A DNA stretch of 64,000 nucleotides from Bacteroidales bacterium (lineage in GTDB: Bacteria; Bacteroidota; Bacteroidia; Bacteroidales; ML635J-15). The stretch covers positions 1-64,000 of the forward strand of contig JAFZWY010000011.1 of assembly GCA_017617125.1 (NCBI GenBank), given 5' to 3'. A program made the translations under genes and the position numbers. The notes beneath the pieces were generated by a model. That model saw only the letters and a program-made list of their open reading frames with translations, searched no databases and was not told the origin of the DNA. Positions 39,831 to 48,206 of the stretch are shown here, in pieces (positions within the stretch are counted from its first letter, which is position 1; each line of letters starts with the position of its first letter).

Positions 39831-39865
39831 AACGGATGCTGAAATAAATTCAGCATGACCATTTA
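39831..39865. repeat. 35-bp inverted repeat, left copy
   Basis: Begins AACGGATGCTGAAATAAATT and is the exact reverse complement of 44923-44957. Internally palindromic (GCTGAAATAAATTCAGC). Part of the TCAGCATGAC REP-like family also seen near 8430-8460 and 44997-45067. Confidence 0.85.
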
Positions 39866-39917
39866 TAGTAATTATCCATTGTCAATTAATTCGTAAACCT
39901 TTAGCTCGCGCCAGCAA

Positions 39918-42900
39918 TCAATTTTCGTTTCCATCCAGCATAATAAACGCAGCCCAATACCTCGGATTTTCGAAGCCGGGAGTAGTCTTTACCTTGTTTT
40001 GTGCAGCAAGGAAGGCCTCTCGCTTCGACATTTTTTTCGTGAGATTTGCATAGAACTCTGTCATCATCAGCAAGGTGGCGTTATCATCCACCGGCCAGAG
40101 GCTCATGATAATAGTACGTACACCTGCCTTCTTGAAACCGCGTTGCAAACCGAACACGCCTTCACCGGTGATTTCGCCAAGTGCGGTCTGGCAAGCGGAA
40201 AGTACCACCAGATCTGTCTTGCGCAAGTCCATGAAACTGATTTCCTTGGCGGTGAGGATACCATCCTCAACGCCATCGGGAACTGGAAGGTTCTGCCATG
40301 CATAGTTTGCACCTGCCAGCAAAAGACCCGACTGTATAAGCGACTGGTCGCCCGAAATATTTTCGTCTGTAGGCAGGAAAAATCCGTGGGTGGCAATATG
40401 TAGAACCGAAATATCGCTGCCCGACAATGCCTTGAACGACTCTTCGTTTGCCTGCGAACCTTCGTAAAGTGTTGTTGTAACTTTCTTTTTCTTCATCTTG
40501 CCGACAATATTCTCAACCTCAGTCTTTGTACCAGGCAGGTAGTTGAGACTTCCGCGCTCTCCGCTACGGCTTATGCTTGCAGTTGTTGTGCTTGCACTGC
40601 GTGTTGAATATCTATCGCTTTCCTTTTTCATGGTCGTGGTGTCGCTGTCGTAATAAACACCGCCATAAAGCACCGAATTTTTCATTGGTTGCGGCATATA
40701 TTCCATTGCTAGGAAACGAGTTGAAGACACACGATAGATTTCGTACTTGTCCGAAACAAGTTTGCCACCGTCTATTGGAGCGTACTCAACTGCAATCTGG
40801 TGCAACATTCCCGACGGAGCAAAATAAATACGCGGATTTTCGGGGAAATATTTCTCCAAAGGCTTCCAAAGCAGGTTGTAAAGCCCTGTAGATTCGTAGA
40901 TGCCCTGTCGTTTTGCTGCTACAGTTGCTGCTCCGCGGTTCTCTTCATCAGTTGATGTTTCTGTTTTTACAGGAACTATACCGCGCTGTAACTTTTGCAT
41001 TTCAAACTGATTGAAAAGCGGAACGCAGACAGGTGCTTTCATATCTTTCGTAAGCACAAGTGCGACAAATTTTGTCGTATCATTTTCTGTAAAGTTGGAA
41101 AATTCTATCGCTACATCGTTGGGTTTAAGTGAATTCTGAACTTCCTTCCAGTCGATTTTTATAAAATTGGTAATGTCGCCGAACTCCTTGCTCTTTTCTA
41201 CAACACGCCTCTCCACCTTCTGTATCTCTTCATTAAGCGAATCGCAGTCGAAAACACGTTCGGAAATCGGTTTTTCAAGTTCCATATCCAACTGCAAGTG
41301 CATAGTTTTCAGATTCTCGTAGTCGGAAATCAAGATAGAGTCACCGCTTTCCATTATAATATTGGTCATATTTATTTCAGAAGCGAGAAGCAGACCTTTG
41401 GTAATAAGTTCTGCATCGTATGAAGTTGCTGTTGCCAGCGTATCGCCTGGCAAATGATACATATAATTTATGTTCTTATAAAAATATGTGTTCGTTGCGT
41501 TCCAATAGGCTTCACGTTCGTGAGCGGTCATGAATGAAAAGTTTCTAATCAAGTTACGTTTACTTATGTCTGATGCTTCTTTATTAGTCATAACAGCATT
41601 AAGATAGTCGGTTTCTCCGAAATATGCCCTTGCAATATTATACAGAGTCAATGCATAAAGCGGATGTTCTTCGCCAAGAACTTTTTTTCGGATTTCCAAT
41701 GCCATTAAGTAATATTTCAGTGCGTTTTTATAGTCGCCCATATTGTCATATACAGCTCCTATGTTGTTTTGAGAAGATGCATAATCAGGATGTTCTTCAC
41801 CTTGAATTTTCCTAATCGTCTCCATCGATTGCCTGTAGTAATTCAAAGCATTCTGATTGTCACCCATATTTTTAAATAAAATGCCTATATTATTCAGAGA
41901 TTTAGCATAACTTAGATTATCTTCGCCGAAGAGCTTTTTCTTTATTTCCATTGATTGCATCTGATATTTCAACGCATTCTGATAATCGCCCATATTATCG
42001 TACACAAGGCCGATATTACCCAAAGTCGATGCACATTCGTGATGATCCTCACCATAAACTTTCTTTTGGATTTCAAGTGCTTGCGTTAAATATTTCAAAG
42101 CGTTTTGATGATCGCCCATGTCATTGTACACAATGCCTATATCATTCAACAAAGATGCGTATTCCGGATGTTCTTCGCCAATTGTTTTCTTTCGTATCTC
42201 TAATGCCTGTAAAAAATATTTCAAAGCATTCTGGTAATCACCCATATCGAAATATACGCCTCCAATATCGTTAAGCGTTACTGCATACCTAGGGTGTTCC
42301 GTTCCAAGAGTCATCCCTCTTATTTCCAATGCTTCCATATAATATTTCAAAGCTGTCTGGTAATCGCCAATATTTTCATACACCGTACCGATATTGTTCA
42401 ATGAATATGCATAGTCGGGATGTTTTACACCGAGAACCTTTTCTCTTATTTTCAATGCCTGCTTATTATATAACAAGGCTTTCTGGTAGTTTTTCAAATT
42501 TTGATAAGAAATGGCAATATTATTCAGTATGGAAGCATATCTTGAGGTTTCCTCGCCATAGGATTTGGCTGTTATTTCCATAGCTTGCAGGTAATATTTC
42601 AAAGCACTTTGGTAATCACCCATGCTTTTGTATGCAATGCCAACATTATTTAGCGACATAGCATAGTCGGGATGTTCCTCGCCAAAAATTTTTTTCTTGA
42701 GCTCCATCGCTTGCAAATAATATTTCAAGGAATTTTGTTCGTCACCAAGATAATAATAGGTAACACCTATGTTATTTAGCGATGACGCATAATCGGGATG
42801 TTCCTCTCCAAGAACTTTTTTCCTGATTTCCATTGCCCGTATCATATATTCCAAAGCAGTCTGATAGTCGCCCATTGTTGCATACTCAATCCCGACATCG

Positions 42901-43253
42901 TCCAGCACCGAAGCATAGTCTGGATTATCTTCTCCCAGGACTTTTTTTCGGATTTCCATTGCCTGCATGTAGTATTTCAAAGCATTTTGGTAATCGGCTT
43001 TGCGGTCATAAATCATAGCAATGTGCCTCAATGTGGTGGCATAATGCGAGTTGAGTCCTCCAGCGACATCTTTTGTCATTTTGGCCGCCTGATTGAACAA
43101 ATCGAGAGCTTCGTTATATTTTCGTTCATTCCTCAAAGTGGCGCCTAACTCATTAAGCGAATCTGCCTTATGGAATATTGCGGTTGTGTCGGTCTGGGAG
43201 AATGCTCCTACTACAATTGAAACAAAGGAGATTAGAATAAATAATTTCCTCAT
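39918..43253 (-). CDS. Secreted TPR-CHAT (caspase-like) protein
   Basis: Predicted periplasmic or secreted protein combining tetratricopeptide repeats with a CHAT peptidase domain; substrate unknown. I choose the start at 43253, giving signal peptide MRKLFILISFVSIVVGAFSQ; the frame is open 24 codons further. About 13 kinesin-light-chain-type 42-residue TPRs follow (consensus NNIGxVYDNMGDYQNALKYY), then a linker helix region, then CHAT with the presumed dyad His956 (LHIATHGFF) and Cys1021 (VLSACQTALGE), numbered from this start. It ends GVRTIIMSLWPVDD ... YWAAFIMLDG. Both catalytic residues are present. It is monocistronic: no gRAMP or CRISPR genes are near, so a craspase role is not supported. 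A -7 box TATATTTG lies at 43380-43373. Confidence 0.9.
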   Translation of the reverse strand: MRKLFILISFVSIVVGAFSQTDTTAIFHKADSLNELGATLRNERKYNEALDLFNQAAKMTKDVAGGLNSHYATTLRHIAMIYDRKADYQNALKYYMQAMEIRKKVLGEDNPDYASVLDDVGIEYATMGDYQTALEYMIRAMEIRKKVLGEEHPDYASSLNNIGVTYYYLGDEQNSLKYYLQAMELKKKIFGEEHPDYAMSLNNVGIAYKSMGDYQSALKYYLQAMEITAKSYGEETSRYASILNNIAISYQNLKNYQKALLYNKQALKIREKVLGVKHPDYAYSLNNIGTVYENIGDYQTALKYYMEALEIRGMTLGTEHPRYAVTLNDIGGVYFDMGDYQNALKYFLQALEIRKKTIGEEHPEYASLLNDIGIVYNDMGDHQNALKYLTQALEIQKKVYGEDHHECASTLGNIGLVYDNMGDYQNALKYQMQSMEIKKKLFGEDNLSYAKSLNNIGILFKNMGDNQNALNYYRQSMETIRKIQGEEHPDYASSQNNIGAVYDNMGDYKNALKYYLMALEIRKKVLGEEHPLYALTLYNIARAYFGETDYLNAVMTNKEASDISKRNLIRNFSFMTAHEREAYWNATNTYFYKNINYMYHLPGDTLATATSYDAELITKGLLLASEINMTNIIMESGDSILISDYENLKTMHLQLDMELEKPISERVFDCDSLNEEIQKVERRVVEKSKEFGDITNFIKIDWKEVQNSLKPNDVAIEFSNFTENDTTKFVALVLTKDMKAPVCVPLFNQFEMQKLQRGIVPVKTETSTDEENRGAATVAAKRQGIYESTGLYNLLWKPLEKYFPENPRIYFAPSGMLHQIAVEYAPIDGGKLVSDKYEIYRVSSTRFLAMEYMPQPMKNSVLYGGVYYDSDTTTMKKESDRYSTRSASTTTASISRSGERGSLNYLPGTKTEVENIVGKMKKKKVTTTLYEGSQANEESFKALSGSDISVLHIATHGFFLPTDENISGDQSLIQSGLLLAGANYAWQNLPVPDGVEDGILTAKEISFMDLRKTDLVVLSACQTALGEITGEGVFGLQRGFKKAGVRTIIMSLWPVDDNATLLMMTEFYANLTKKMSKREAFLAAQNKVKTTPGFENPRYWAAFIMLDGNEN

Positions 43254-43372
43254 ATAACTATCACTTATGTGTGTCGTGCGCAACCATATATGCCCGCCAG
43301 CGCCAAACGGACAATTTACAAACAAAGCGTGACGCCAATATACGAAATGTATAACGCTTCGTAATCAGTCTG

Positions 43373-43380
43373 CAAATATA
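43373..43380 (-). promoter_or_regulatory. -7 promoter box for the TPR-CHAT gene
   Basis: Minus-strand TATATTTG fits TAnnTTTG; the leader to ATG 43253 would be about 113 nt. Confidence 0.45.
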
Positions 43381-43489
43381 ACTATACTACATTACGCTAC
43401 AAAATTTTACCGGTTCTCTTTTCACATATCTTGTTGATAAAAATATCCTAGCCTCTATTTTTTACAATATCCAACGAACATTTCTTCAT

Positions 43490-43497
43490 TACCTTTG
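43490..43497 (+). promoter_or_regulatory. -7 promoter box for the phosphohexomutase gene
   Basis: TACCTTTG fits TAnnTTTG, about 28 bp before ATG 43525. No clear -33 TTTG. Confidence 0.5.
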
Positions 43498-43524
43498 TGC
43501 ATAAATATCAAATTATAGCACAAC

Positions 43525-44919
43525 ATGACACTGATTAAATCAATATCGGGTATCCGCGGAACCATTGGCGGACAGATTTCGGAAAACCTCACTCCCATCG
43601 ACATAGTAAAGTTCACAACCGCATACGGCATCTGGAACCGCAAGCAGGGACTCAATAACAACAAAATCGTTGTCGGTCGCGACGCTCGCCTTTCGGGACA
43701 GATGGTCGAAAATATTGTGGTTTCGACACTGGTTTCGCTCGGATTCGAGGTAATAAACATCGGAATGGCTACTACTCCGACCACCGAGATGGCTGTTATA
43801 TTGGAAAAGGCTGCCGGCGGAATCATCATCACCGCAAGCCACAACCCCAAGCAGTGGAACGCGCTGAAGCTCCTCAACTGCCACGGCGAATTCCTCACCG
43901 ACAAGGAAGGCAAGGACGTGCTTGCAATTGCCGAATCGGAAGACTTCACATACAACGACATCGACCACCTTGGCAAGGAAAACAAAATAGCCAACTACGA
44001 GGACAAGCACATCGATATGGTATTGAAGATGAAAGTCCTCAACCTCGATGCTATCAAGGCAGCAAACTTCAAGGTCGTAATCGACTGCGTGAACTCGGTA
44101 GGCGGAATCGTACTGCCAAAACTCTTGAAGAAACTCGGCGTGAACAACATAGTTGAACTCAACTGCGAGGCAAACGGACATTTTGCCCACACTCCAGAAC
44201 CTATTCCCGAAAACCTTACGCAGATTGCATCGGAAATGCCGAAGCAGAACGCCCACGTAGGCTTTGTGGTTGACCCCGACGTTGACAGGCTTGCAATAAT
44301 CTGCGAAGACGGAAAGATGTTCGGAGAGGAATACACACTGGTTTCGGTTGCCGACTACATCCTATCGAAGACTCCGGGCAATACGGTTTCAAATATGTCA
44401 TCGACACGTGCTTTGCGCGACGTTACCGAAAAATATGGTTGTGAGTACAATGCAGCCGCTGTCGGCGAAGTGAACGTAGTTACCAAGATGAAGGAAACCA
44501 ACGCTGTAATCGGTGGCGAAGGCAACGGCGGTGTAATTTACCCCGAAGTCCACTACGGACGCGATGCTCTTGTCGGAATTGCATTGTTCCTTTCGCTTAT
44601 GGCAGAAAAGAAGATGAAAGTCAGTGAGTTGCGCCGCACTTTCCCAGAATATTCAATTTCGAAGAACAAGATTCAGCTCAACGAAAAAATCAACGTCGAC
44701 AACATACTGAAAACAATGGCGCAGAAATACGCTTCGCAACCTGTTTCGACCATCGACGGCGTAAAGATTGAGTTCCCCGACACTAAAGAATGGGTGCATC
44801 TGCGCAAGTCGAACACCGAACCTATCATCCGCATCTACTCCGAAAGCAGCACCCTTGAAAAGGCAGATGTGCTTGCAAAGAGGATAATGGATGAAATAAA
44901 TGAGATAATCAATAATTGA
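43525..44919 (+). CDS. glmM: Phosphoglucosamine mutase / phosphohexomutase
   Basis: Alpha-D-phosphohexomutase, 464 aa. Most likely converts glucosamine-6-phosphate to glucosamine-1-phosphate for cell-wall and LPS precursors; phosphomannomutase activity is the alternative. Motifs: TASHNPKQWNALK with phosphoserine Ser105, metal loop DPDVDRLAI (Asp250/252/254), sugar-binding GGEGNGGVI, and phosphate-binding RKSNTEPIIRIYSES. The N-terminus ISGIRGTIGG is typical of the Bacteroidota GlmM group. Monocistronic, convergent with the MBL-fold gene across a shared terminator at 45091-45118. Confidence 0.9.
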   Translation: MTLIKSISGIRGTIGGQISENLTPIDIVKFTTAYGIWNRKQGLNNNKIVVGRDARLSGQMVENIVVSTLVSLGFEVINIGMATTPTTEMAVILEKAAGGIIITASHNPKQWNALKLLNCHGEFLTDKEGKDVLAIAESEDFTYNDIDHLGKENKIANYEDKHIDMVLKMKVLNLDAIKAANFKVVIDCVNSVGGIVLPKLLKKLGVNNIVELNCEANGHFAHTPEPIPENLTQIASEMPKQNAHVGFVVDPDVDRLAIICEDGKMFGEEYTLVSVADYILSKTPGNTVSNMSSTRALRDVTEKYGCEYNAAAVGEVNVVTKMKETNAVIGGEGNGGVIYPEVHYGRDALVGIALFLSLMAEKKMKVSELRRTFPEYSISKNKIQLNEKINVDNILKTMAQKYASQPVSTIDGVKIEFPDTKEWVHLRKSNTEPIIRIYSESSTLEKADVLAKRIMDEINEIINN

Positions 44920-44922
44920 TTG

Positions 44923-44957
44923 TAAATGGTCATGCTGAATTTATTTCAGCATCCGTT
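44923..44957. repeat. 35-bp inverted repeat, right copy
   Basis: Exact reverse complement of 39831-39865, just 3 bp after the glmM stop. More units of the same family follow at 44997-45067 (twice CTGAAACAAGTTCAGGATGA, then TTTCAGCATCCGTTACGAC). Confidence 0.85.
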
Positions 44958-44996
44958 GCTATAGATTACTTGCTACGCGGCGTGCTCTAAAGGGTC

Positions 44997-45067
44997 TGAA
45001 ACAAGTTCAGGATGACCGGTGCTGAAACAAGTTCAGGATGACAGTTCGTGTTTCAGCATCCGTTACG
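44997..45067. repeat. REP-like repeat cluster
   Basis: Two direct copies of CTGAAACAAGTTCAGGATGA separated by a few bases, then a TTTCAGCATCCGTTACGA unit shared (inverted) with about 39826-39845. Non-coding. Confidence 0.75.
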
Positions 45068-45090
45068 ACAAGCAATTGAAAATTGACAAT

Positions 45091-45118
45091 AAAAAAAGGC
45101 GCGTTAGCGTCTTTTTTT
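45091..45118. terminator. Bidirectional terminator
   Basis: A7-GGCGC-GTTA-GCGTC-T7 hairpin with A and T tracts on both sides, serving the plus-strand mutase gene and the minus-strand MBL gene. The MBL stop codon (45119-45117) overlaps the right tract. Confidence 0.82.
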
Positions 45119-45878
45119 ATATTATTAGGTGTAATCCATCGTAGGCGAGTTCCATGTTTGGTGGCAGCTTCGACATTGCATCGGCGTATGAAATACGATG
45201 ACCGATGTGTGTGAAATATGTCCGTTTCGCATCCACCGTCTTTGCAAAAGCAACAGCCTCATCGAGGGTAAAGTGCATAGGATGAACATCGTACTGCAGG
45301 GCATTTACGACAAGAGTGTCAAGGTCGTGCAGTTTTTCAAGTTCTGATTCGGGGACGACTTTTGCATCGGTTATGTAGGCAAACTTGCCGATTCTGAAGC
45401 CGAGTATCGGCAGTTGTCCGTGGAAAGCCCGAATAGGTGTCACCTTAATCTTGCCGACCGTGAAATCCGATTCAGAATCTACAATATGTATATTGACCTT
45501 TGGAACACCGGGATAGGTGCTGTTATCGAATATGTAGAAGAACTGCTTGTGCAGTGCGTCGATTACGCGTTGCTCGGCATATATCTCCATCGGTTTCTTG
45601 GTGAGGTAATTGAGCGGACGGATGTCGTCGAGACCGCCAGTATGGTCGATGTGCCCGTGGGTGAAAAGGATGGCATCGACGTTGTTGGCTCCTTCGCGAA
45701 TCATCTGGTAGCGGAAGTCGGGACCGCAGTCGATAAGGATGTCCATGCCTTCGATATGCATCAGCACCGACGAGCGCAAACGCTTGTCGTGCAGGTCGTT
45801 CGACCTACAAATCTCGCAGTTGCAACCCAATATTGGTGTACCCTGCGATGTGCCAGTGCCCAGGAATACGACTTCCAT
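45117..45878 (-). CDS. MBL-fold metallohydrolase (PhnP-like family)
   Basis: Metallo-beta-lactamase-fold phosphodiesterase-type hydrolase, 253 aa from the start chosen at 45878 (MEVVFLGTGTSQGTP). The frame is open 6 codons further, but that upstream ATG overlaps the -7 box 45894-45901, so the shorter start is preferred. Motifs: GTGTSQGTPILGCNCEIC near the N-terminus, ILIDCGPDFR, metal ligands THGHIDHTGG (His74, His76, Asp78, His79), FHGQLPILGFRIG and YFTHIGH. The GCxCxxC element suits the PhnP/cyclic phosphodiesterase branch. Substrate unknown; cytoplasmic, no signal peptide. Confidence 0.85.
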   Translation of the reverse strand: MEVVFLGTGTSQGTPILGCNCEICRSNDLHDKRLRSSVLMHIEGMDILIDCGPDFRYQMIREGANNVDAILFTHGHIDHTGGLDDIRPLNYLTKKPMEIYAEQRVIDALHKQFFYIFDNSTYPGVPKVNIHIVDSESDFTVGKIKVTPIRAFHGQLPILGFRIGKFAYITDAKVVPESELEKLHDLDTLVVNALQYDVHPMHFTLDEAVAFAKTVDAKRTYFTHIGHRISYADAMSKLPPNMELAYDGLHLII

Positions 45879-45893
45879 TTGCAAAATTTGGCT

Positions 45894-45901
45894 CAAAGAT
45901 A
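45894..45901 (-). promoter_or_regulatory. -7 promoter box for the MBL-fold gene
   Basis: Minus-strand TATCTTTG (TAnnTTTG). It implies a very short leader to ATG 45878 and decides the start-codon choice. Confidence 0.55.
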
Positions 45902-45959
45902 ACTAAAATTTTGCAGAGAATCCCCACTTATTTTTCTTCACGAATCGAAGTAAGTTTGC

Positions 45960-45967
45960 TAACTTTG
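45960..45967 (+). promoter_or_regulatory. -7 promoter box for the ATP-grasp gene
   Basis: TAACTTTG fits TAnnTTTG, 24 bp before ATG 45991; it is divergent from the MBL-gene promoter about 60 bp away. Confidence 0.55.
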
Positions 45968-45990
45968 CGCCCAACAAAAAACACAGACAA

Positions 45991-47142
45991 ATGCTTATAT
46001 TAGAAAAACCATACGTTTCGGAAACACTTATCCGAACAGCTATTGAGAAAAATCTGCCAGTATTGCGCAACAGCATGTCGGAATTGCTTGCAAGCCGCGG
46101 ATACAAGTTGAACCTCTACAACGACGACGAGTTCGTGGCCGAATACCACAAGCGACACCGCCTTTACTCCATGTCGGAAAACGGACTTGGATGGATAGTG
46201 GAACACCTTAAGGACAAGGAACTCATTGACAAGATAGAACTCCTGAAAAACAAGGCGACTTTCCGCCGTATCTGCAGCGACATGTATCCCGATTTCTTCT
46301 TCAAGGAAGTCGAAATCAAGGAACTCTTGAAAATGGACACTGCAGGTTTGAAATTCCCGCTCGTGCTGAAGCCATCGGTTGGATTCTTGAGCGTGGGCGT
46401 ATATGTTGTACACGACAATGCCGAATGGAAAAACGCTATGGCCGACATCGAAAAGAATTTTGCAAAATCGAGCGCTCAGTTCCCAGAATTTGTAGTAGGA
46501 ACAGCAAAATTCCTCATCGAGGAATACATACATGGTGAAGAATATGCCGTTGACGCATACTTCGATGCCGAAGGCGCACCTGCAATCCTCAATATCTACC
46601 ATCACCGCTTTGCATCGGAATCGGACACCAGCGACCGTCTGTACTGCTCAAGCAAGGCTTTGTACGACAAGTACGAAAAGACTTTCACCGATTTTCTTGT
46701 CAACACCAACAAGGTAATCGGATTGCGCAACTTCCCGATGCACATCGAATTCCGCTACGACGGAAACAAGGCTATTCCTATCGAGATAAACCCGTTGCGC
46801 TTCGCAGGCTTCTGCCTCAACGAACTGCAGACACACATCACTGGAATACATCCGGTTGCCGCATACCTCGAAAACATTCACATAAGCAAGGAGGAAATGT
46901 GGAAAGGCCGCGAAAACGACACCTATAGCTTCCTAGTGCTCGAGCGTCCAGCCAAGGCTGCTGAAAACATGGTATTCGACAGCGAAAAGTTCAATGCAAG
47001 ATTTTCAGACGTGCTCGAAATCCGCGAAGTGAAGGAAGCCAGCGTAGGTGTTGCCGCAACTGCATTCACTCGCACCGACAAGGCTCACGAAGCTGAACTC
47101 GACGAAATTCTCACCCTCGACATGATGGACTACATGAAGTAG
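45991..47142 (+). CDS. ATP-grasp domain protein
   Basis: 383-aa cytoplasmic protein of the ATP-grasp superfamily, which ligates a carboxylate to an amine or thiol at the expense of ATP; substrate unknown. Features: an N-terminal region with LNLYNDDEFVAEYHK, then the ATP-binding lysine and glycine-rich loop (FPLVLKPSVGFLSVGVYVV), the FLIEEYIHGEEYAVDAYFD strand that contacts adenine, and the metal-binding MHIEFRYDGNKAIPIEINPL. It is monocistronic with its own promoter and terminator. Family assignment is firm at the superfamily level only. Confidence 0.8.
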   Translation: MLILEKPYVSETLIRTAIEKNLPVLRNSMSELLASRGYKLNLYNDDEFVAEYHKRHRLYSMSENGLGWIVEHLKDKELIDKIELLKNKATFRRICSDMYPDFFFKEVEIKELLKMDTAGLKFPLVLKPSVGFLSVGVYVVHDNAEWKNAMADIEKNFAKSSAQFPEFVVGTAKFLIEEYIHGEEYAVDAYFDAEGAPAILNIYHHRFASESDTSDRLYCSSKALYDKYEKTFTDFLVNTNKVIGLRNFPMHIEFRYDGNKAIPIEINPLRFAGFCLNELQTHITGIHPVAAYLENIHISKEEMWKGRENDTYSFLVLERPAKAAENMVFDSEKFNARFSDVLEIREVKEASVGVAATAFTRTDKAHEAELDEILTLDMMDYMK

Positions 47143-47161
47143 AAACAATAACTTACAAAAC

Positions 47162-47198
47162 AAAAGGCTGCCTAACTTACATCGTTTGACAGCCTTTT
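47162..47198. terminator. Bidirectional terminator
   Basis: AAAAGGCTG (47162-47170) pairs with CAGCCTTTT (47190-47198), with a 19-nt loop and T6 on the plus strand; it separates the convergent ATP-grasp and small secreted-protein genes. Confidence 0.75.
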
Positions 47199-47201
47199 TT
47201 A

Positions 47202-47822
47202 TTACTCTGCATCCTTGTAGCTCACATAAGAGCCTTGAACGCATTTCCAACGACCATCGTTGAGCAAAGTGACCTGGTCGCCATATACACCATCGATCTT
47301 GCGGCCATTCTTATTACATGCGTACCAATACCGACCCTGTTTGATGAGCCAGCAACCGTTCCAGAAGATCAGCGCAGATTCGTCGGAATAGAAATCCACC
47401 TTTCGTCCACTACAATGGTACACATCGTAATACCCTGCACTGCGCTGCACAGTTACATATCCCCACGGATAATACAATATCTGCTTGCCGTAGATACCGT
47501 CGACTAGATCTCCGTCCGGATCGGCAAGATACCAAGTGCCACTGCGCTTAACACGATAATAGCCGTTGTAAAGCAGGTTTATCTCATCGCCATAGAGTAT
47601 GGAACTGCCGCCTCTGTATATATACACTTTTCTGTTAGAAAGACGTACAGTGCATCCATTCCACAAATCCTGATAATCGTCGGTACATTGCACCGATTTA
47701 CGAGTTGTCATTTCGTGATCAGTATCTTCGAACCATAGGTCGTACTTGTCCGAAACTACATATTGTGCCTGCATAGCCACGCTTGCAAACAACGCGATAC
47801 ATATTATAAATATCTTTTTCAT
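47202..47822 (-). CDS. Small secreted repeat protein, unknown function
   Basis: 206 aa with a clear signal peptide (MKKIFIICIALFASVAMQAQ). The mature part is rich in Trp, Tyr and Gly and consists of about four short repeats ending DGxYG or YGDxI followed by xLLxNGxW/Y (for example IDGVYGDQVTLLNDGRWKC, and LLYNGYYRVKRSGTWYLAD). The pattern resembles WG/KWG-type beta repeats but is not a confident match. Six or more Cys suggest disulfides in the periplasm. Monocistronic. Confidence 0.7.
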   Translation of the reverse strand: MKKIFIICIALFASVAMQAQYVVSDKYDLWFEDTDHEMTTRKSVQCTDDYQDLWNGCTVRLSNRKVYIYRGGSSILYGDEINLLYNGYYRVKRSGTWYLADPDGDLVDGIYGKQILYYPWGYVTVQRSAGYYDVYHCSGRKVDFYSDESALIFWNGCWLIKQGRYWYACNKNGRKIDGVYGDQVTLLNDGRWKCVQGSYVSYKDAE

Positions 47823-47915
47823 AAGTCTAATTTTTAATGGGTTATTATCACCTTTTTGAAATTCAAATATTATGCCCTATGAACCGATACTACAAAATGA
47901 ATTATTAATAAAAAC

Positions 47916-47943
47916 AAAAAGCCGCCTGAACATGTCAGGCGGC
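47916..47943 (-). terminator. Rho-independent terminator of the plsC-synthetase-ACP operon
   Basis: Minus-strand stem GCCGCCTGA/TCAGGCGGC (47943-47935 with 47929-47921) followed by TTTTTG (47920-47916), 23 bp after the ACP stop. Confidence 0.88.
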
Positions 47944-47965
47944 CACTATTTTGAGCAAACAAAAT

Positions 47966-48196
47966 TTACTTTGTCTTGCTTTCGATATAGGCGACAACTT
48001 CGCCTACAGTCTTGAAAGGCTCAACGGTGTCGAAACGGAAATCGAATTCCTTTTCGATAGCCAATGCAAGCAGAATCATCGACAACGAATCAACTCCCAA
48101 ATCCTGCATAAGCAATGTCTGGTCGCTAATATTGTCGGTATTTACATTAGGCTTAACACCTTTGAATACTTTCTTCAGTCTTTCTAATGTATCCAT
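47966..48196 (-). CDS. Acyl carrier protein
   Basis: 76-aa ACP that carries acyl chains on a 4'-phosphopantetheine arm. The attachment motif DLGVDSLSM has Ser37, and the helix II-III segment (LALAIEKEFDFRFDTVEPFK) is typical. It lies 10 nt after the AMP-forming synthetase, so it is probably a dedicated ACP for that enzyme and not the main fatty-acid ACP (which would normally sit by fabF). Confidence 0.9.
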   Translation of the reverse strand: MDTLERLKKVFKGVKPNVNTDNISDQTLLMQDLGVDSLSMILLALAIEKEFDFRFDTVEPFKTVGEVVAYIESKTK

Positions 48197-48206
48197 AATC
48201 AGCGTA

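Larger units (their letters stand above)
39505..39917. other. Intergenic region with REP-like repeats
   Basis: No supported gene; a 123-codon minus-strand frame here is made of repeat sequence. It contains a small inverted repeat AGACGCAA-GGTT-TTGCGTCT (39639-39658), repeat fragments around GGTCATCC and TCATCCTGAAC (39728-39810), and the 35-bp repeat 39831-39865. Confidence 0.7.

Noticed and set aside
39491-39862. 123-codon minus-strand frame
   Set aside because: Built from REP-like repeats; such frames recur with the repeats and do not represent a gene.
41600-43150. Regular 126-bp periodicity resembling an array
   Set aside because: It is the coding sequence of 42-residue TPRs, not a CRISPR or tandem non-coding repeat.
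39918-43253. TPR-CHAT as a craspase (type III-E CRISPR) component
   Set aside because: Has a signal peptide and no gRAMP, CRISPR array or adaptation genes nearby.
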